A stretch of 64,000 bases of DNA. Source: Desulfosporosinus sp. (GTDB lineage: Bacteria > Campylobacterota > Campylobacteria > Campylobacterales > Arcobacteraceae). The stretch is from positions 1 through 64,000 of the forward strand of contig DYPS01000001.1 in the NCBI GenBank assembly GCA_020719775.1. The letters run 5' to 3'. Made by a program: the position numbers and the translations under genes. This document shows positions 26,187-36,299 of the stretch, piece after piece (positions within the stretch are counted from its first letter, which is position 1; each line of letters opens with the position of its first letter). Below the pieces are notes generated by a model that saw only the letters and a program-made list of their open reading frames with translations, ran no database searches and was not told the DNA's origin.

Positions 26187-28388
26187 CTAAAATGATGTAC
26201 CTAAACTAAATTCAAAGCTAGATGTTTTATCGGTTGGATCTGGACTTATTGCTCTACTAAAGATAAATTGGAGTGGACCAACAGGTGATTGCCATTCTAC
26301 AAGCCCCCCATAACCAGCTTTTGTAATTTCTGTAAAGTTATTTTCTCCAATCATTCCATAATCAAAAAATAAACCCCATCTCATATTTGCTTTTGGTATC
26401 ATTGGAAAACTCAGCTCAAATGTATTTGTAAGATATCTTGTGTATGGATGAGTTTCATCCTCTGGTTGAAATGCATAAGATTGATATCCTCTAACACTTG
26501 TAGGCCCACCCAAATAAAATGTTTTTCCTTCTGGAACTTTACCCAAGTCTTGAAGAATTTTAAGAGTTGTTTTGTATCTAAAAATTGCATCATAATCTAT
26601 TAAATCATTGAATCCATAGAAATATTTAAGAGTTGCTGTGTTAAGAAGATATTTTGCATTCCCACCAAGTCCAGCAAATTGTAAGCTTTCACTAGCAATT
26701 ATTCCTCGTCTTGGGGTATAAAAACTATCCGTATTATTAAAGTTTATATATGGTGTAATTGAGCTTGTTAAATAATTTGTATTAGCCGCTGTATTAATAC
26801 TATAAGTCACAATACTTTTGTCAAGAGCATAGATTGCTCCAACTCTTACATGTCTTCCAATACTTCTTCCTACTCCAATACTTCCTCCAGCTACATCTGT
26901 TGTTTTATCTCCAGTTATAAGATCATCTGTTGAGGCTTCGATAATTGATTGGTCTTTGTAAATACTAAAGCTTCCATTGTAGATTCCATCATTTAAAGCC
27001 GGATTACTTAGTGATAGTTTTGCTGTATCTTTTTTGCTTGAGTGATCAAGTGAAAATCCTAAATCAAGTCCACTTCCAAAAATATTTTTATCATTTACAC
27101 TAGCATTGATCATCCAACCATCATAGCTTCCATAACCACCACCAAAAATTAAATTCCCAGTTGGTGCCTCACTTACTTCGACGATTAAATTCATAAGATT
27201 CGGAGAAACTTTTCTTTGCTTAATTTCTGCTTTTTGGAAAAATCCAGTTCGATTTAATGCCCCTTTAGAGTCTTCAAAATCAGTTAGACTGAAAAGATCT
27301 TTTGGAGCTAGGTAAACATTTCGTCTGATTACTCTATCAAGCGTTCTTGTATTTCCTGTTATAATTACATCATTGATGTAAACTTTTTCACCTGGTGTTA
27401 CATTGAAAATGATATCAGCTGTTTGATTTTCTTTATTTTTTTTAATATCATAGTTTACTTCAGCAAATGCATACCCTTTATTTGCAATCTTAGTTTTAAT
27501 GAATTCAACATCTTTTCTCAATAAATTGATATTGAATACTTTATTTTTTTGTTCTTTAATTCCAGCCATGAGTTCATCAAGAGGTACAATTGTTTCATCT
27601 GTGTAGATGATAATATCGTTTAATTTATATTTTGGGCCTTCTTGAATTGAAAAATCAATCTCAGCTGTATTTGTATTGAAGTCAATTTTTGAAAAACCAC
27701 TATCAACCTTAGTATCTAGAAAACCATTTTGTAGGTAAATATCTTTGATTCGATAGCTATCATACTCAACTTGATTAAATTGCATTACTCCATCACTATG
27801 ACCAAACCACCAAGAGATAGTATCCTCCTCTTTGTTTGCAGTATTTTCAATAAATTGCTCTTTTCCTAATTTTTTTGCACCAAGATAGTTTATTTTTTTG
27901 ATGATTACTTCGGTACCTTTGTTGATTATGAATTTTACTGTCATATTTTGAGGAGTTAAAAAAGTTTTTTCTATCTCTATTACAGAATTAATATATCCCT
28001 CTTTTTTAAGTTCAGCTAACAAAATAGTTTTAGCCTCATTAATTCGTTTTTCTGTGTACATAGAGCCTTTTTTGATTTTCATCATTTTGTGAAGCTCTTT
28101 TAGATCTTCCTCTCTTGTTTTGTATCCATTTATTTCAATATTAACAATAAAAGGTTTTTCTATAAAATTTATATTAATTGTATTGTTGTCATCTATAACA
28201 TCAATATTGCTAAAATATCCCATTTTATAGAAATTTTTAATTACTTGATTTAAGTCGTCTTTGTTTGAATTTATCATTTCGAATGCAAGTTTTTCTGATA
28301 TTTGAGTCAGGCCATTGAGTTTTATCTCTTGGTTGGATCCTGCATATGAAATTGTGGACACTAATAATATAGAAAATAATCTTTTCAA
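26187..28388 (-). CDS. bamA: BamA, outer-membrane protein assembly factor
   Basis: This 733-aa protein folds and inserts outer-membrane proteins. It has a signal peptide, five POTRA-like repeats (about residues 25-390, for example IVNIEINGYKTREEDLKELH and YINDVIITGNTRTLDRVIRR), and a C-terminal barrel with FYLGGPTSVRGYQSYAF (the VRGF-type loop) and a terminal Phe (EFSLGTSF). It is divergent from tyrA, matching the Campylobacter order known to me. Confidence 0.96.
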   Translation of the reverse strand: MKRLFSILLVSTISYAGSNQEIKLNGLTQISEKLAFEMINSNKDDLNQVIKNFYKMGYFSNIDVIDDNNTININFIEKPFIVNIEINGYKTREEDLKELHKMMKIKKGSMYTEKRINEAKTILLAELKKEGYINSVIEIEKTFLTPQNMTVKFIINKGTEVIIKKINYLGAKKLGKEQFIENTANKEEDTISWWFGHSDGVMQFNQVEYDSYRIKDIYLQNGFLDTKVDSGFSKIDFNTNTAEIDFSIQEGPKYKLNDIIIYTDETIVPLDELMAGIKEQKNKVFNINLLRKDVEFIKTKIANKGYAFAEVNYDIKKNKENQTADIIFNVTPGEKVYINDVIITGNTRTLDRVIRRNVYLAPKDLFSLTDFEDSKGALNRTGFFQKAEIKQRKVSPNLMNLIVEVSEAPTGNLIFGGGYGSYDGWMINASVNDKNIFGSGLDLGFSLDHSSKKDTAKLSLSNPALNDGIYNGSFSIYKDQSIIEASTDDLITGDKTTDVAGGSIGVGRSIGRHVRVGAIYALDKSIVTYSINTAANTNYLTSSITPYINFNNTDSFYTPRRGIIASESLQFAGLGGNAKYLLNTATLKYFYGFNDLIDYDAIFRYKTTLKILQDLGKVPEGKTFYLGGPTSVRGYQSYAFQPEDETHPYTRYLTNTFELSFPMIPKANMRWGLFFDYGMIGENNFTEITKAGYGGLVEWQSPVGPLQFIFSRAISPDPTDKTSSFEFSLGTSF

Positions 28389-28518
28389 GTTTTTCCCCGT
28401 TATAAAAATAGGTTGGAGTATATCCTAAAGATCATAATAGTAACTTAATGTAAACTTGATACCAATTTGGGATTAAACTACTATAAGATAAAATTCAAAA
28501 AAAAACGAGGAATGTAAA

Positions 28519-29349
28519 GTGAAAATAGGAATAGTTGGTTTAGGATTAATGGGTGGTTCTTTGGGAAAAGCTTTGAGAAAATATAATCTTGTTTCAACAC
28601 TTGTTGGCTACGATCACAATTCCTATCATCAAAAAGAGGCTATAGAACTTGGATTGGTTGATGAGATAGTGGAGATTGAACAACTTGTGAAATGCGATAT
28701 GATAGTACTTTGTATTCCTGTTGATGCAATTATCACTTTTTTGCCCAAATTGATTGGATGTGCTCATCATAATACCACGATTATTGATTTTGGAAGCACA
28801 AAAGAGATGATAGTTCAAAGTATTCCAAAAGAACTCATTAGTAATTTTATTCCAGCACATCCAATGACAGGAACTGAAAGATTTGGTCCAAGTGCAGCCA
28901 TTGATGGACTCTATGAAAATAAAACAATGGTTTTATGTAATCTTGAAAATGCAGGAGAAATACATAAAGATAGAGCAATTAAAATATTTGAAACTTTAAA
29001 AATGAAACTTATTTTTATGAATGCTAAAGAACATGATATTCATGCATGTTATATGTCTCATCTTCCTCATGCCATCTCTTTTGCATTGGCAAATATGGTG
29101 ATGAATCATGAATCTCCAGGAGATATTATTTCTCTTGCTGCTGGTGGATTTAAAGATATGAGTAGAATCGCAAAAAGTTCTCCAAATATGTGGAGTGATA
29201 TTTTTAGACAAAATAGAATAAATTTATTAGAAAGTTTAAATATTTATGAACAACAAATAGTAAGTCTTAGAAAAATGCTAGAAGATGAAGAGTATAAAAA
29301 TATACAACAATGGATGGAGAAATCAAATACTTTACATGACATTCTTTAA
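28519..29349 (+). CDS. tyrA: Prephenate dehydrogenase TyrA
   Basis: This 276-aa enzyme makes 4-hydroxyphenylpyruvate for tyrosine synthesis. The NAD-binding loop GIVGLGLMGGSLGKALR is at the N-terminus, followed by IDFGSTKEMIVQSIP, the substrate motif HPMTGTERFGPSAA, and LPHAISFALANM. It starts with GTG behind a CGAGGA ribosome site. No ACT or chorismate mutase domain is fused. Confidence 0.94.
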   Translation: MKIGIVGLGLMGGSLGKALRKYNLVSTLVGYDHNSYHQKEAIELGLVDEIVEIEQLVKCDMIVLCIPVDAIITFLPKLIGCAHHNTTIIDFGSTKEMIVQSIPKELISNFIPAHPMTGTERFGPSAAIDGLYENKTMVLCNLENAGEIHKDRAIKIFETLKMKLIFMNAKEHDIHACYMSHLPHAISFALANMVMNHESPGDIISLAAGGFKDMSRIAKSSPNMWSDIFRQNRINLLESLNIYEQQIVSLRKMLEDEEYKNIQQWMEKSNTLHDIL

Positions 29350-29489
29350 AACTAAAGATTTATTTTAATAATGATAGATGAACTGTACTTAGATATTAAT
29401 TATTCATATATTGGATGGGCTCTTAAAGTAAAATTTGGATAAAATTAATAATATGAAAGTATTATTTTAGAAAAAACCTAAGGAAATTG

Positions 29490-31052
29490 ATGATAAAAAT
29501 AGCATTAATAGGACAACCAAATGTTGGCAAAAGCTCATTATTTAACAGAATAGCGAAAAAAAGAGTAGCAATAGTTAGTGATTTGGCTGGGACTACAAGA
29601 GATGTAAGGAGACGAGAAGTAAAAATTCTTAACCGTGAAGCTATGATGCTTGATACAGGTGGGATTGATGATACAAATGATGCAATATTTTCAAATGTAA
29701 AAAGAAAAGCAATTGAAACGGCGAAAGAGGCTGATATTATTCTTTTTATGGTTGATGGGAAAAAAATTCCTGATGAGAAAGATAGTGAACTTTTTTATGC
29801 ACTTCAACGACTTGGAAAAAATTTAGCACTTGTGGTAAATAAAATCGATAACGATAAAGAGAAAGAAAATCTTTGGGAGTTTTATAGTTTTGGGATAGAT
29901 GAGGAGCGAATGTTTCCAATTTCAGTAACTCACAATCGAGGAACTGTAAGATTATTTGAGTGGCTTCATGAACAACTTCCTATGAGTGAAGAGGAGATTT
30001 TAGCAAATGAAATCGCTCTCAATAAAGAGGATGAGGAAGATGAAGATTTTAGTGAAAACGAGAAAACACCACGAAGAAAAAGAAAAGAACAAGAGGTTAT
30101 AGTAAAAAAAGAGATTGATCCAAATCATATCAAAATAGCGATTATTGGAAAACCAAATGTTGGGAAAAGCTCTATTTTAAATGCAATTATTGGAGAAGAA
30201 AGAAGTGTCGTAAGTCCAATAGCTGGAACCACAATAGATCCAGTTGATGAAACATTTATTTATCAAGATAAGAAAATCACTTTCGTTGATACAGCAGGTT
30301 TAAGACGAAGAGGAAAAATTCTTGGAATTGAAAAGTATGCTTTGATGAGAACAGAAGATATGCTTAAGCAATCAAATATAGCTCTTGTTGTTCTTGATGC
30401 GAGTGTTCCAATAGCTGATCAAGATGAAAAAGTTTCTGGACTTGTTGATAAATTTGGTTTGGGTGTGATTATTATCCTTAATAAATGGGATGAAAATATG
30501 GATACTTACGAAAAAGTAACAAAAGAAGTAAGGGATAGATTTAGATTTTTGTATTATGCTCCAATTATGGCAATTTCTGCAAAAACTGGACGAAATATTG
30601 ACAAGCTTAAAGATAAAATTATTACTATTTTTGAAAATTACAATAAACGAATCTCCACCTCTGTCTTAAATGCAACGATTAAAAAAGCGATTCAAAGACA
30701 TGCGCTTCCAAGCCCAAATGGAAATAGATTAAGAATATATTTTGCAACACAATTTAATACAAATCCTCCAACAGTGGCACTTGTAATGAATAAACCATCA
30801 ATGCTTCACTTTAGTTATAAACGATACCTTATCAATATTTTAAGAGAATATCTTGATTTTGAAGGTGTTCCTATCCGTATTGTTGCTAGAAAAAAAGGGG
30901 AACGAATTGATGATGATGAACTTAATGTTGTTTATCAAGAGTTGATGGTTCCAAAAGAGCTTTATATCGAAAGCGATGATGGCTTTGAAGATGATGACTT
31001 CTATGACGATGATGAAGAGTATATTGATGATGAATATGAAGATGGAGAGTAG
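29490..31052 (+). CDS. der: GTPase Der (EngA)
   Basis: This 520-aa protein has two GTPase domains in tandem and a C-terminal KH-like domain and is needed for 50S ribosome assembly. P-loops are GQPNVGKSS and GKPNVGKSS; switch regions include DLAGTTRD/DTGGI and IAGTTIDPVD/DTAGLRRR. NKID and NKWDE are the specificity motifs. The inter-domain linker is acidic and then basic (RRKRKE), and the C-terminus is strongly acidic. ATG at 29490 is preferred over TTG at 29487, with TAAGGA upstream. Confidence 0.96.
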   Translation: MIKIALIGQPNVGKSSLFNRIAKKRVAIVSDLAGTTRDVRRREVKILNREAMMLDTGGIDDTNDAIFSNVKRKAIETAKEADIILFMVDGKKIPDEKDSELFYALQRLGKNLALVVNKIDNDKEKENLWEFYSFGIDEERMFPISVTHNRGTVRLFEWLHEQLPMSEEEILANEIALNKEDEEDEDFSENEKTPRRKRKEQEVIVKKEIDPNHIKIAIIGKPNVGKSSILNAIIGEERSVVSPIAGTTIDPVDETFIYQDKKITFVDTAGLRRRGKILGIEKYALMRTEDMLKQSNIALVVLDASVPIADQDEKVSGLVDKFGLGVIIILNKWDENMDTYEKVTKEVRDRFRFLYYAPIMAISAKTGRNIDKLKDKIITIFENYNKRISTSVLNATIKKAIQRHALPSPNGNRLRIYFATQFNTNPPTVALVMNKPSMLHFSYKRYLINILREYLDFEGVPIRIVARKKGERIDDDELNVVYQELMVPKELYIESDDGFEDDDFYDDDEEYIDDEYEDGE

Positions 31053-31066
31053 GGGATAGGTTTTGT

Positions 31067-32494
31067 ATGGAAATCCTAAAAAAAGAGCTTGAAGAACTCT
31101 ATAAAGAGAAACTCAAGATTGAAAATAAAATCAAACATCTTGAAGAGAAAATAGAAAAAAACTCCGTCTTCTCTTTTGTTTTAAAAGATAGTATCTATAT
31201 CCCTACAAAAAATCTCTCCACGCCACTTATAAATGAACTAAAAAACTTAGCCATTTTTCCAAATCCACAAATCAAAATATTACAAAATTTACGCAAACCT
31301 ATTTACAATATTCCCACAAAGATTTTTGCTTTTGAGCTTAAAGAGAATATTTTAAAACTTCCACGAGGGCTTATGCGAGATCTGATAACTACTTTAAATA
31401 ATGTAAAGATTAAATATCAAATAAAAGATGAGAGATTTGAGAAAAAAGAGGAGTTTCCAACTTTAAAATTTAATTTGAGAGATGAACAAAAAACATCTAT
31501 TGAAGTGATTAAAAAGAAAGATTTTTCGATTTTTGTAGCACCTCCAGGATTTGGTAAAACTCTGATAGCTTCGCAGATGATATCGCTTAGAGGTGTAAAT
31601 ACTCTTGTAATAGTCAATAAAAATATATTACTTGATCAGTGGATCGAGAGATTTAAAGAGTATCTTGGATTAGAAAAAGATGAGATAGGAATCTTGGGAA
31701 AAAGTAAAAATACTCTTAATAATCGTCTGGATATTGCAACCATACAAAGTTTAAAAAACAATCCACAAATAATTCAAAATTACTCTTTTGTGATAGTTGA
31801 TGAGTGCCATCATATTCCGGCACTTACTTTTGAAAATATTATTAAATCATTTTATGGTAAATATATTCTAGGACTTAGTGCAACACCAAATAGAAAAGAT
31901 GAGATGGAGCCGATACTTTTTCAGCAACTTGGAAATATCTCTTACGAAATAAAATCTCAAAAAACGAATAAAAAAATAGTAGAGATTATTAAAAGTGAAT
32001 TTGAGAGCGAATGTGATAATTTTGGTGATTTAATAAATCAGATTATTAATAATGATGAACGAAATCAACTTATAATAGAGCAAATCAAACTCCATAAAAA
32101 AAGAAAAATTCTTATCTTAACAGATAGAATTGAGCATATCAATAATCTTACCTTCTTGCTGGATAAAGAAAAAATTACCTATGTTGCAATTCATGGAAGT
32201 TTGAATAAAAAAGAGAAAGAGAGAAATTTACAACTTATTGAAGATTCTAGTGTAGTTCTTGCAACCTCCTCTTATTTTGGTGAGGGGATAGATTTCCCCC
32301 ATCTTGATACGATTATTTTTGCAACACCAATATCATACAGTGGACGACTTATTCAGTATCTTGGAAGAATAGGGAGAAAAGGGGATGATTGTTTAGCTCT
32401 TGATATTTTAGATGTAAAGAATAATTTTGCAAAGGGCACTTTTAATAAACGAAAAGAGGGATACCGCGCTCTTCATTATAAGATAAAGTTTTAA
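31067..32494 (+). CDS. SF2 helicase related to the TOTE conflict-system helicase
   Basis: This 475-aa protein is a superfamily 2 ATPase. Order: N-terminal coiled coil (about 1-32), a domain with the LKLPRGLMRDLITTLNNVKIKYQIKDER segment split over residues 97-123, then Walker A APPGFGKT (158-165), DECH (245-248), SAT (271-273), and a motif VI LGRIGRKGDD. The pre-helicase segment and helicase resemble the C-terminal half of TOTE primase-helicase proteins as I recall them, but the primase is absent. It follows der by 14 bp. Role may be DNA repair or defence; this is unresolved. Confidence 0.85.
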   Translation: MEILKKELEELYKEKLKIENKIKHLEEKIEKNSVFSFVLKDSIYIPTKNLSTPLINELKNLAIFPNPQIKILQNLRKPIYNIPTKIFAFELKENILKLPRGLMRDLITTLNNVKIKYQIKDERFEKKEEFPTLKFNLRDEQKTSIEVIKKKDFSIFVAPPGFGKTLIASQMISLRGVNTLVIVNKNILLDQWIERFKEYLGLEKDEIGILGKSKNTLNNRLDIATIQSLKNNPQIIQNYSFVIVDECHHIPALTFENIIKSFYGKYILGLSATPNRKDEMEPILFQQLGNISYEIKSQKTNKKIVEIIKSEFESECDNFGDLINQIINNDERNQLIIEQIKLHKKRKILILTDRIEHINNLTFLLDKEKITYVAIHGSLNKKEKERNLQLIEDSSVVLATSSYFGEGIDFPHLDTIIFATPISYSGRLIQYLGRIGRKGDDCLALDILDVKNNFAKGTFNKRKEGYRALHYKIKF

Positions 32495-32601
32495 AATTAA
32501 AGAGATATCTCATACAATTCATGATAAATTTGTATAAGATTTTAAAAATGAATATTTAACGCTTGATATGGTTGATGAACCAGCGAAATTTATCGCCAAT
32601 T

Positions 32602-34020
32602 TTATAGATTACTTAAATCTTTTAGTGTTGCAATATTTGCAGCTAATTTATTTGTTACTTCTAAAAATTCCAATTCATCAATACTGTCAGCAACTATTCC
32701 GGCACCTGCTTGAAATATAATTGTATTGTCTTTAATAAGTGATGTTCTAATTGTTATAGCACTATCCATGTTACCATCGAACCCAAAGTAAGCAATACTT
32801 CCGCTATAAAAACTTCTTTTAATTCCTTCAAATTCTGCAATCAATTCCATGGCTCGTATTTTTGGAGCTCCAGTCATCGTACCAGCTGTAAAAACAGAAG
32901 CAAATAAGTCAAACATATCGTATTTGCCATCTAATTCTGACTCAACATCGCTTACGAGATGCATAACATGAGAATATCGTTCAACTCTCATTTTATCAGT
33001 AACTTTGACAGTTCCAATTCTAGAAACTCTTCCAACATCATTGCGTCCCAAGTCTATAAGCATAACATGCTCTGCTAATTCTTTAGGATCATTTAGAAGT
33101 TCATGCTCCATTTCTAAATCTTTTACAATTGTATTTCCTCTTTTTCTAGTTCCAGCAATTGGTCTTAAGAGTATTTTGTTATCCTTTAATCTTACCATAA
33201 CTTCAGGGCTACTTCCTGCTATTGCAAAATCTTCATATTCAAGTAAAAAAAGATAAGGAGATGGGTTTTTACTTCGTAAAGCCCTATAAAAACTAAGGGT
33301 ATCTATTTCAACTTTTTGAGTATATCTATTTGTCATTAAGATTTGAAAGACATCTCCGCTTCTTATCATCTCCTTTGATTTTTTAACCATATTGAAGAAA
33401 TCTTCTTTTGTGTGCGCAAATTTTCCCTCATTCAATAGGGTGGCTTTTTTTAGTGGTAAATATACGCTTCCTTCTTGAATAGCTTGCTCAATAATATCTA
33501 GAAAATGGAAGAAAGGCCTATATGATGTAACAAGAGTTAATTTAGAATTTTTATGAGAATATCCAAGGACTATTTTTGGACGAATGAGATCAAAATCTGC
33601 TATTTTGATCTCATCTTTAAGATTCGACATATATTTTTTTAGAGTTGGTTCAAATTCTTTAACCATATCATATCCAACATTTCCTATGAAGCCATCAATT
33701 AATTCAATACCTAACTTATTAGATAATTCTTTATATGCTGATGTATTTAAATTGTTGTAATACTCTTTAAGAAATACAAAAGGGTTATTATCTATTTTGT
33801 GTTTTAGTCCACTTTCATCAATATAATGGCTAGTCTCATCTTGATGAATAACTCTTTCTCTGGCGCCAATGATAATGTAACTAAAATTTCCATCACTGCT
33901 ATTAATGGAAGATTCAAAGAGAAATTTAATCTCATTTGGAAAAATTTCTTCTATTTTTTGATAAATTGAAACAGGAGTAAATTGATCTAAAAAAAGTTGT
34001 TTCGATAAGAAGTCAATCAT
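32602..34020 (-). CDS. trpE: Anthranilate synthase component I (TrpE), chorismate-binding
   Basis: This 472-aa enzyme has the full chorismate-binding domain: PYLFLLEYEDFAIAGSSPEV, RPIAGTRKRG, LIDLGRNDVGRVS, the VMHLVSDVESELDG segment and FTAGTMTGAPKIRAMELI. The N-terminal FLFESS (near residue 35) resembles the LLES motif of tryptophan feedback, favouring TrpE over PabB. No trpG or other trp gene is adjacent. It overlaps the SPOR gene by one base (TAATG), an unusual operon partner. Confidence 0.88.
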   Translation of the reverse strand: MIDFLSKQLFLDQFTPVSIYQKIEEIFPNEIKFLFESSINSSDGNFSYIIIGARERVIHQDETSHYIDESGLKHKIDNNPFVFLKEYYNNLNTSAYKELSNKLGIELIDGFIGNVGYDMVKEFEPTLKKYMSNLKDEIKIADFDLIRPKIVLGYSHKNSKLTLVTSYRPFFHFLDIIEQAIQEGSVYLPLKKATLLNEGKFAHTKEDFFNMVKKSKEMIRSGDVFQILMTNRYTQKVEIDTLSFYRALRSKNPSPYLFLLEYEDFAIAGSSPEVMVRLKDNKILLRPIAGTRKRGNTIVKDLEMEHELLNDPKELAEHVMLIDLGRNDVGRVSRIGTVKVTDKMRVERYSHVMHLVSDVESELDGKYDMFDLFASVFTAGTMTGAPKIRAMELIAEFEGIKRSFYSGSIAYFGFDGNMDSAITIRTSLIKDNTIIFQAGAGIVADSIDELEFLEVTNKLAANIATLKDLSNL

Positions 34021-34994
34021 TATTTATCTTTAGGGATAAAAGCACTTGGATTGATCTCTTGTCGTATCTTAATAAGATCTTCAAGTGCCTGATCTTTTGT
34101 TTTATAACTACCTACAAGAAGCTTAGAATATTCTTTTCCATCTTTATCAAGTTTTTGTAGAGTATATTGAAAATTATTTTTTTGAAGTTTTTCAATCAAA
34201 GCTTTATCAGGAGCATTTGAAAATACACCAATTTGAATATAAAAAGGTTCAGTTGAAACTTGAATATCTTTTGATATTTTACTAGATGTAGTTTTTACTT
34301 CTTTTCCAATTTCCGGTTTTGGTGTATCAAATTTTTTAATAATATCTTTTTTTAACTCTTTTTGAGCTTTTGGTTTTATTAGTGTTTCTTTAATGATGAT
34401 AGATTCTTTGATTGTTGCTTTTTGTGTCTGAATATTTGGTTTTTCTATCTTTTTGGGTTCAATATTTTGTTCAGTTAAAACGGTAACTGCTTCCTGATCT
34501 TTTGCGATACCAAAAATATCCTCTTCACCTTGTTTTGCACTTTCTGATTGAATACTATTTGTCTCTGGTTGAATAACTTTATCAGCTTCTAATATTTGAG
34601 TATCATTCTTATCGATTGGTTGGATAGAATTTATATTTTGAATTTCATTTTCCATTTGTTTTTCATTAATTGGAGTATTGTTTTCTTCAAAAGCAATACC
34701 ACCTTTGGGTTCTGAAATAATTTTAATCGTAACAATAGTGATAAGAAATAACAATACAAGAATAAATCCTAAAAGAATATATTTTTGTTTATTAGATGCA
34801 TTTTTATTTAACCTAATATCATCAAGCTCTTGATAATTTATTATGAATTCTGGTTCTTCATTTTTGTATCTATCGCTTGCTTTGGTGTATGATTGAGTTT
34901 TTTGTGACATCAATTCTTCTTTTTGTCTTTCAAGTTCAGCTCTTTCTTGCTCGATTTCTAAATTTCTTAAAAACTTTTCATCATTAATTTGCAT
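34020..34994 (-). CDS. SPOR-domain membrane protein
   Basis: This 324-aa protein has a cytoplasmic N-terminus rich in charged residues, one membrane segment (about residues 72-92, YILLGFILVLLFLITIVTI), a long low-complexity periplasmic linker, and a C-terminal SPOR domain (FYIQIGVFSNAPDKALIEKL ... KLLVGSYKTKDQALEDL). SPOR domains bind denuded peptidoglycan at division sites. It sits between glyA and trpE in a chain of closely spaced minus-strand genes. Confidence 0.9.
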   Translation of the reverse strand: MQINDEKFLRNLEIEQERAELERQKEELMSQKTQSYTKASDRYKNEEPEFIINYQELDDIRLNKNASNKQKYILLGFILVLLFLITIVTIKIISEPKGGIAFEENNTPINEKQMENEIQNINSIQPIDKNDTQILEADKVIQPETNSIQSESAKQGEEDIFGIAKDQEAVTVLTEQNIEPKKIEKPNIQTQKATIKESIIIKETLIKPKAQKELKKDIIKKFDTPKPEIGKEVKTTSSKISKDIQVSTEPFYIQIGVFSNAPDKALIEKLQKNNFQYTLQKLDKDGKEYSKLLVGSYKTKDQALEDLIKIRQEINPSAFIPKDK

Positions 34995-35010
34995 AGGAAA
35001 CCTTTAACTT

Positions 35011-36273
35011 TTAGTATGTACTTTTTATATAAACTACAAATTTACTTGCTAACTCTTCAAGTTCTTTGCTTATTTTTTCTTGAAGTTCAGTATTATTGAT
35101 ATCATCTAAAATATCTGCTATTTTATTTGCAATTAATTCAAATTCAGCCTCTTTCATCCCTCTGCTTGTAAGTGCTGGTGATCCAATTCTAACACCACTT
35201 GTCACAAATGGACTTCTAGTTTCTCCTGGAACTGTATTTTTATTAACAGTGATTCCAGCATTTCCAAGAGCTGCATCAGCATCTTTTCCACTAAATGGCT
35301 TATTGATAAAGCTTACAAGTACTAAATGATTATCGGTTCCACCACTAACAAGATCATATCCTCTTTTTACAAGAACTTCTCCTAAAACTTTTGCATTTGC
35401 TTTTACTTGTTTTGCATAGTCTATCCAAGCTGGTTGTAAGATTTCACCAAATGCTACAGCTTTTGCAGCGATTACATGGACAAGTGGTCCACCTTGAAGT
35501 CCTGGGAAAATAGCACTATTAATTTTTTTAGCAATCTCTTCATCATTACACATGATAGCTCCACCTCTTGGTCCTCTTAGCGTTTTGTGAGTTGTTGTGG
35601 TAACAACATCAGCATAAGGGAATGGACTCATATGTTCACCAGCTGCAACAAGTCCAGCGATATGCGCAATATCAGCGAATAAAATAGCACCAACACTATC
35701 AGCTATCTCTCTAAATTTTTTAAAGTCAATCTCTCTGGCATATGCACTTGCTCCACAAACTATAATTTTTGGTTGAGTGATTTTTGCAATATCCGCAACT
35801 CTTTCATAATTTATTCTTCCATCAAGTTCTACACCATAATAAAATGCATGGTAGTTTTTACCAGAAAATGATGGTTTACTACCATGTGTTAAATGTCCAC
35901 CATGACTTAAATCCATTCCTAAAATTTTATCACCTGCTTGAAGTAGGGCTGCATACACTGCACCATTTGCTTGACTTCCTGAATGCGGTTGAACATTTGC
36001 AAAGTTGCATCCAAATATTTTACAAGCTCTGTCTATCGCTAATTGTTCAACTTGATCCGCAAATTCACATCCACCATAGTATCTTTTATAAGGGTAGCCC
36101 TCTGCATATTTATTCGTAAATACACTCCCCATAGCTTCCATAACTGCTGGTGATGTAAAATTTTCACTTGCAATCATCTCAAGATGATTTGTTTGTCTAT
36201 GAAGCTCATTTTCTATCATTCCGAAAACTTCTGCATCTGCTGTTGCTAGATTATTATTACTTAAAAAACTCAT
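35011..36273 (-). CDS. glyA: Serine hydroxymethyltransferase GlyA
   Basis: This 420-aa PLP enzyme interconverts serine and glycine and feeds the one-carbon pool. It shows [11 protein letters not shown], the PLP lysine region [15 protein letters not shown], and the tetrahydrofolate region [12 protein letters not shown] and [16 protein letters not shown]. It lies between lysS and the SPOR gene, an order shared with Campylobacter and Helicobacter as I recall. It supports PurU-linked folate metabolism. Confidence 0.97.
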   Translation of the reverse strand: MSFLSNNNLATADAEVFGMIENELHRQTNHLEMIASENFTSPAVMEAMGSVFTNKYAEGYPYKRYYGGCEFADQVEQLAIDRACKIFGCNFANVQPHSGSQANGAVYAALLQAGDKILGMDLSHGGHLTHGSKPSFSGKNYHAFYYGVELDGRINYERVADIAKITQPKIIVCGASAYAREIDFKKFREIADSVGAILFADIAHIAGLVAAGEHMSPFPYADVVTTTTHKTLRGPRGGAIMCNDEEIAKKINSAIFPGLQGGPLVHVIAAKAVAFGEILQPAWIDYAKQVKANAKVLGEVLVKRGYDLVSGGTDNHLVLVSFINKPFSGKDADAALGNAGITVNKNTVPGETRSPFVTSGVRIGSPALTSRGMKEAEFELIANKIADILDDINNTELQEKISKELEELASKFVVYIKSTY

Positions 36274-36299
36274 TTATAATTCCTTTATTTGATTTAATT

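Noticed and set aside
29371-29442. 23-codon frame rich in Tyr/Trp between tyrA and der, like a leader peptide
   Set aside because: No ribosome site, no downstream terminator/antiterminator, and it follows rather than precedes tyrA.
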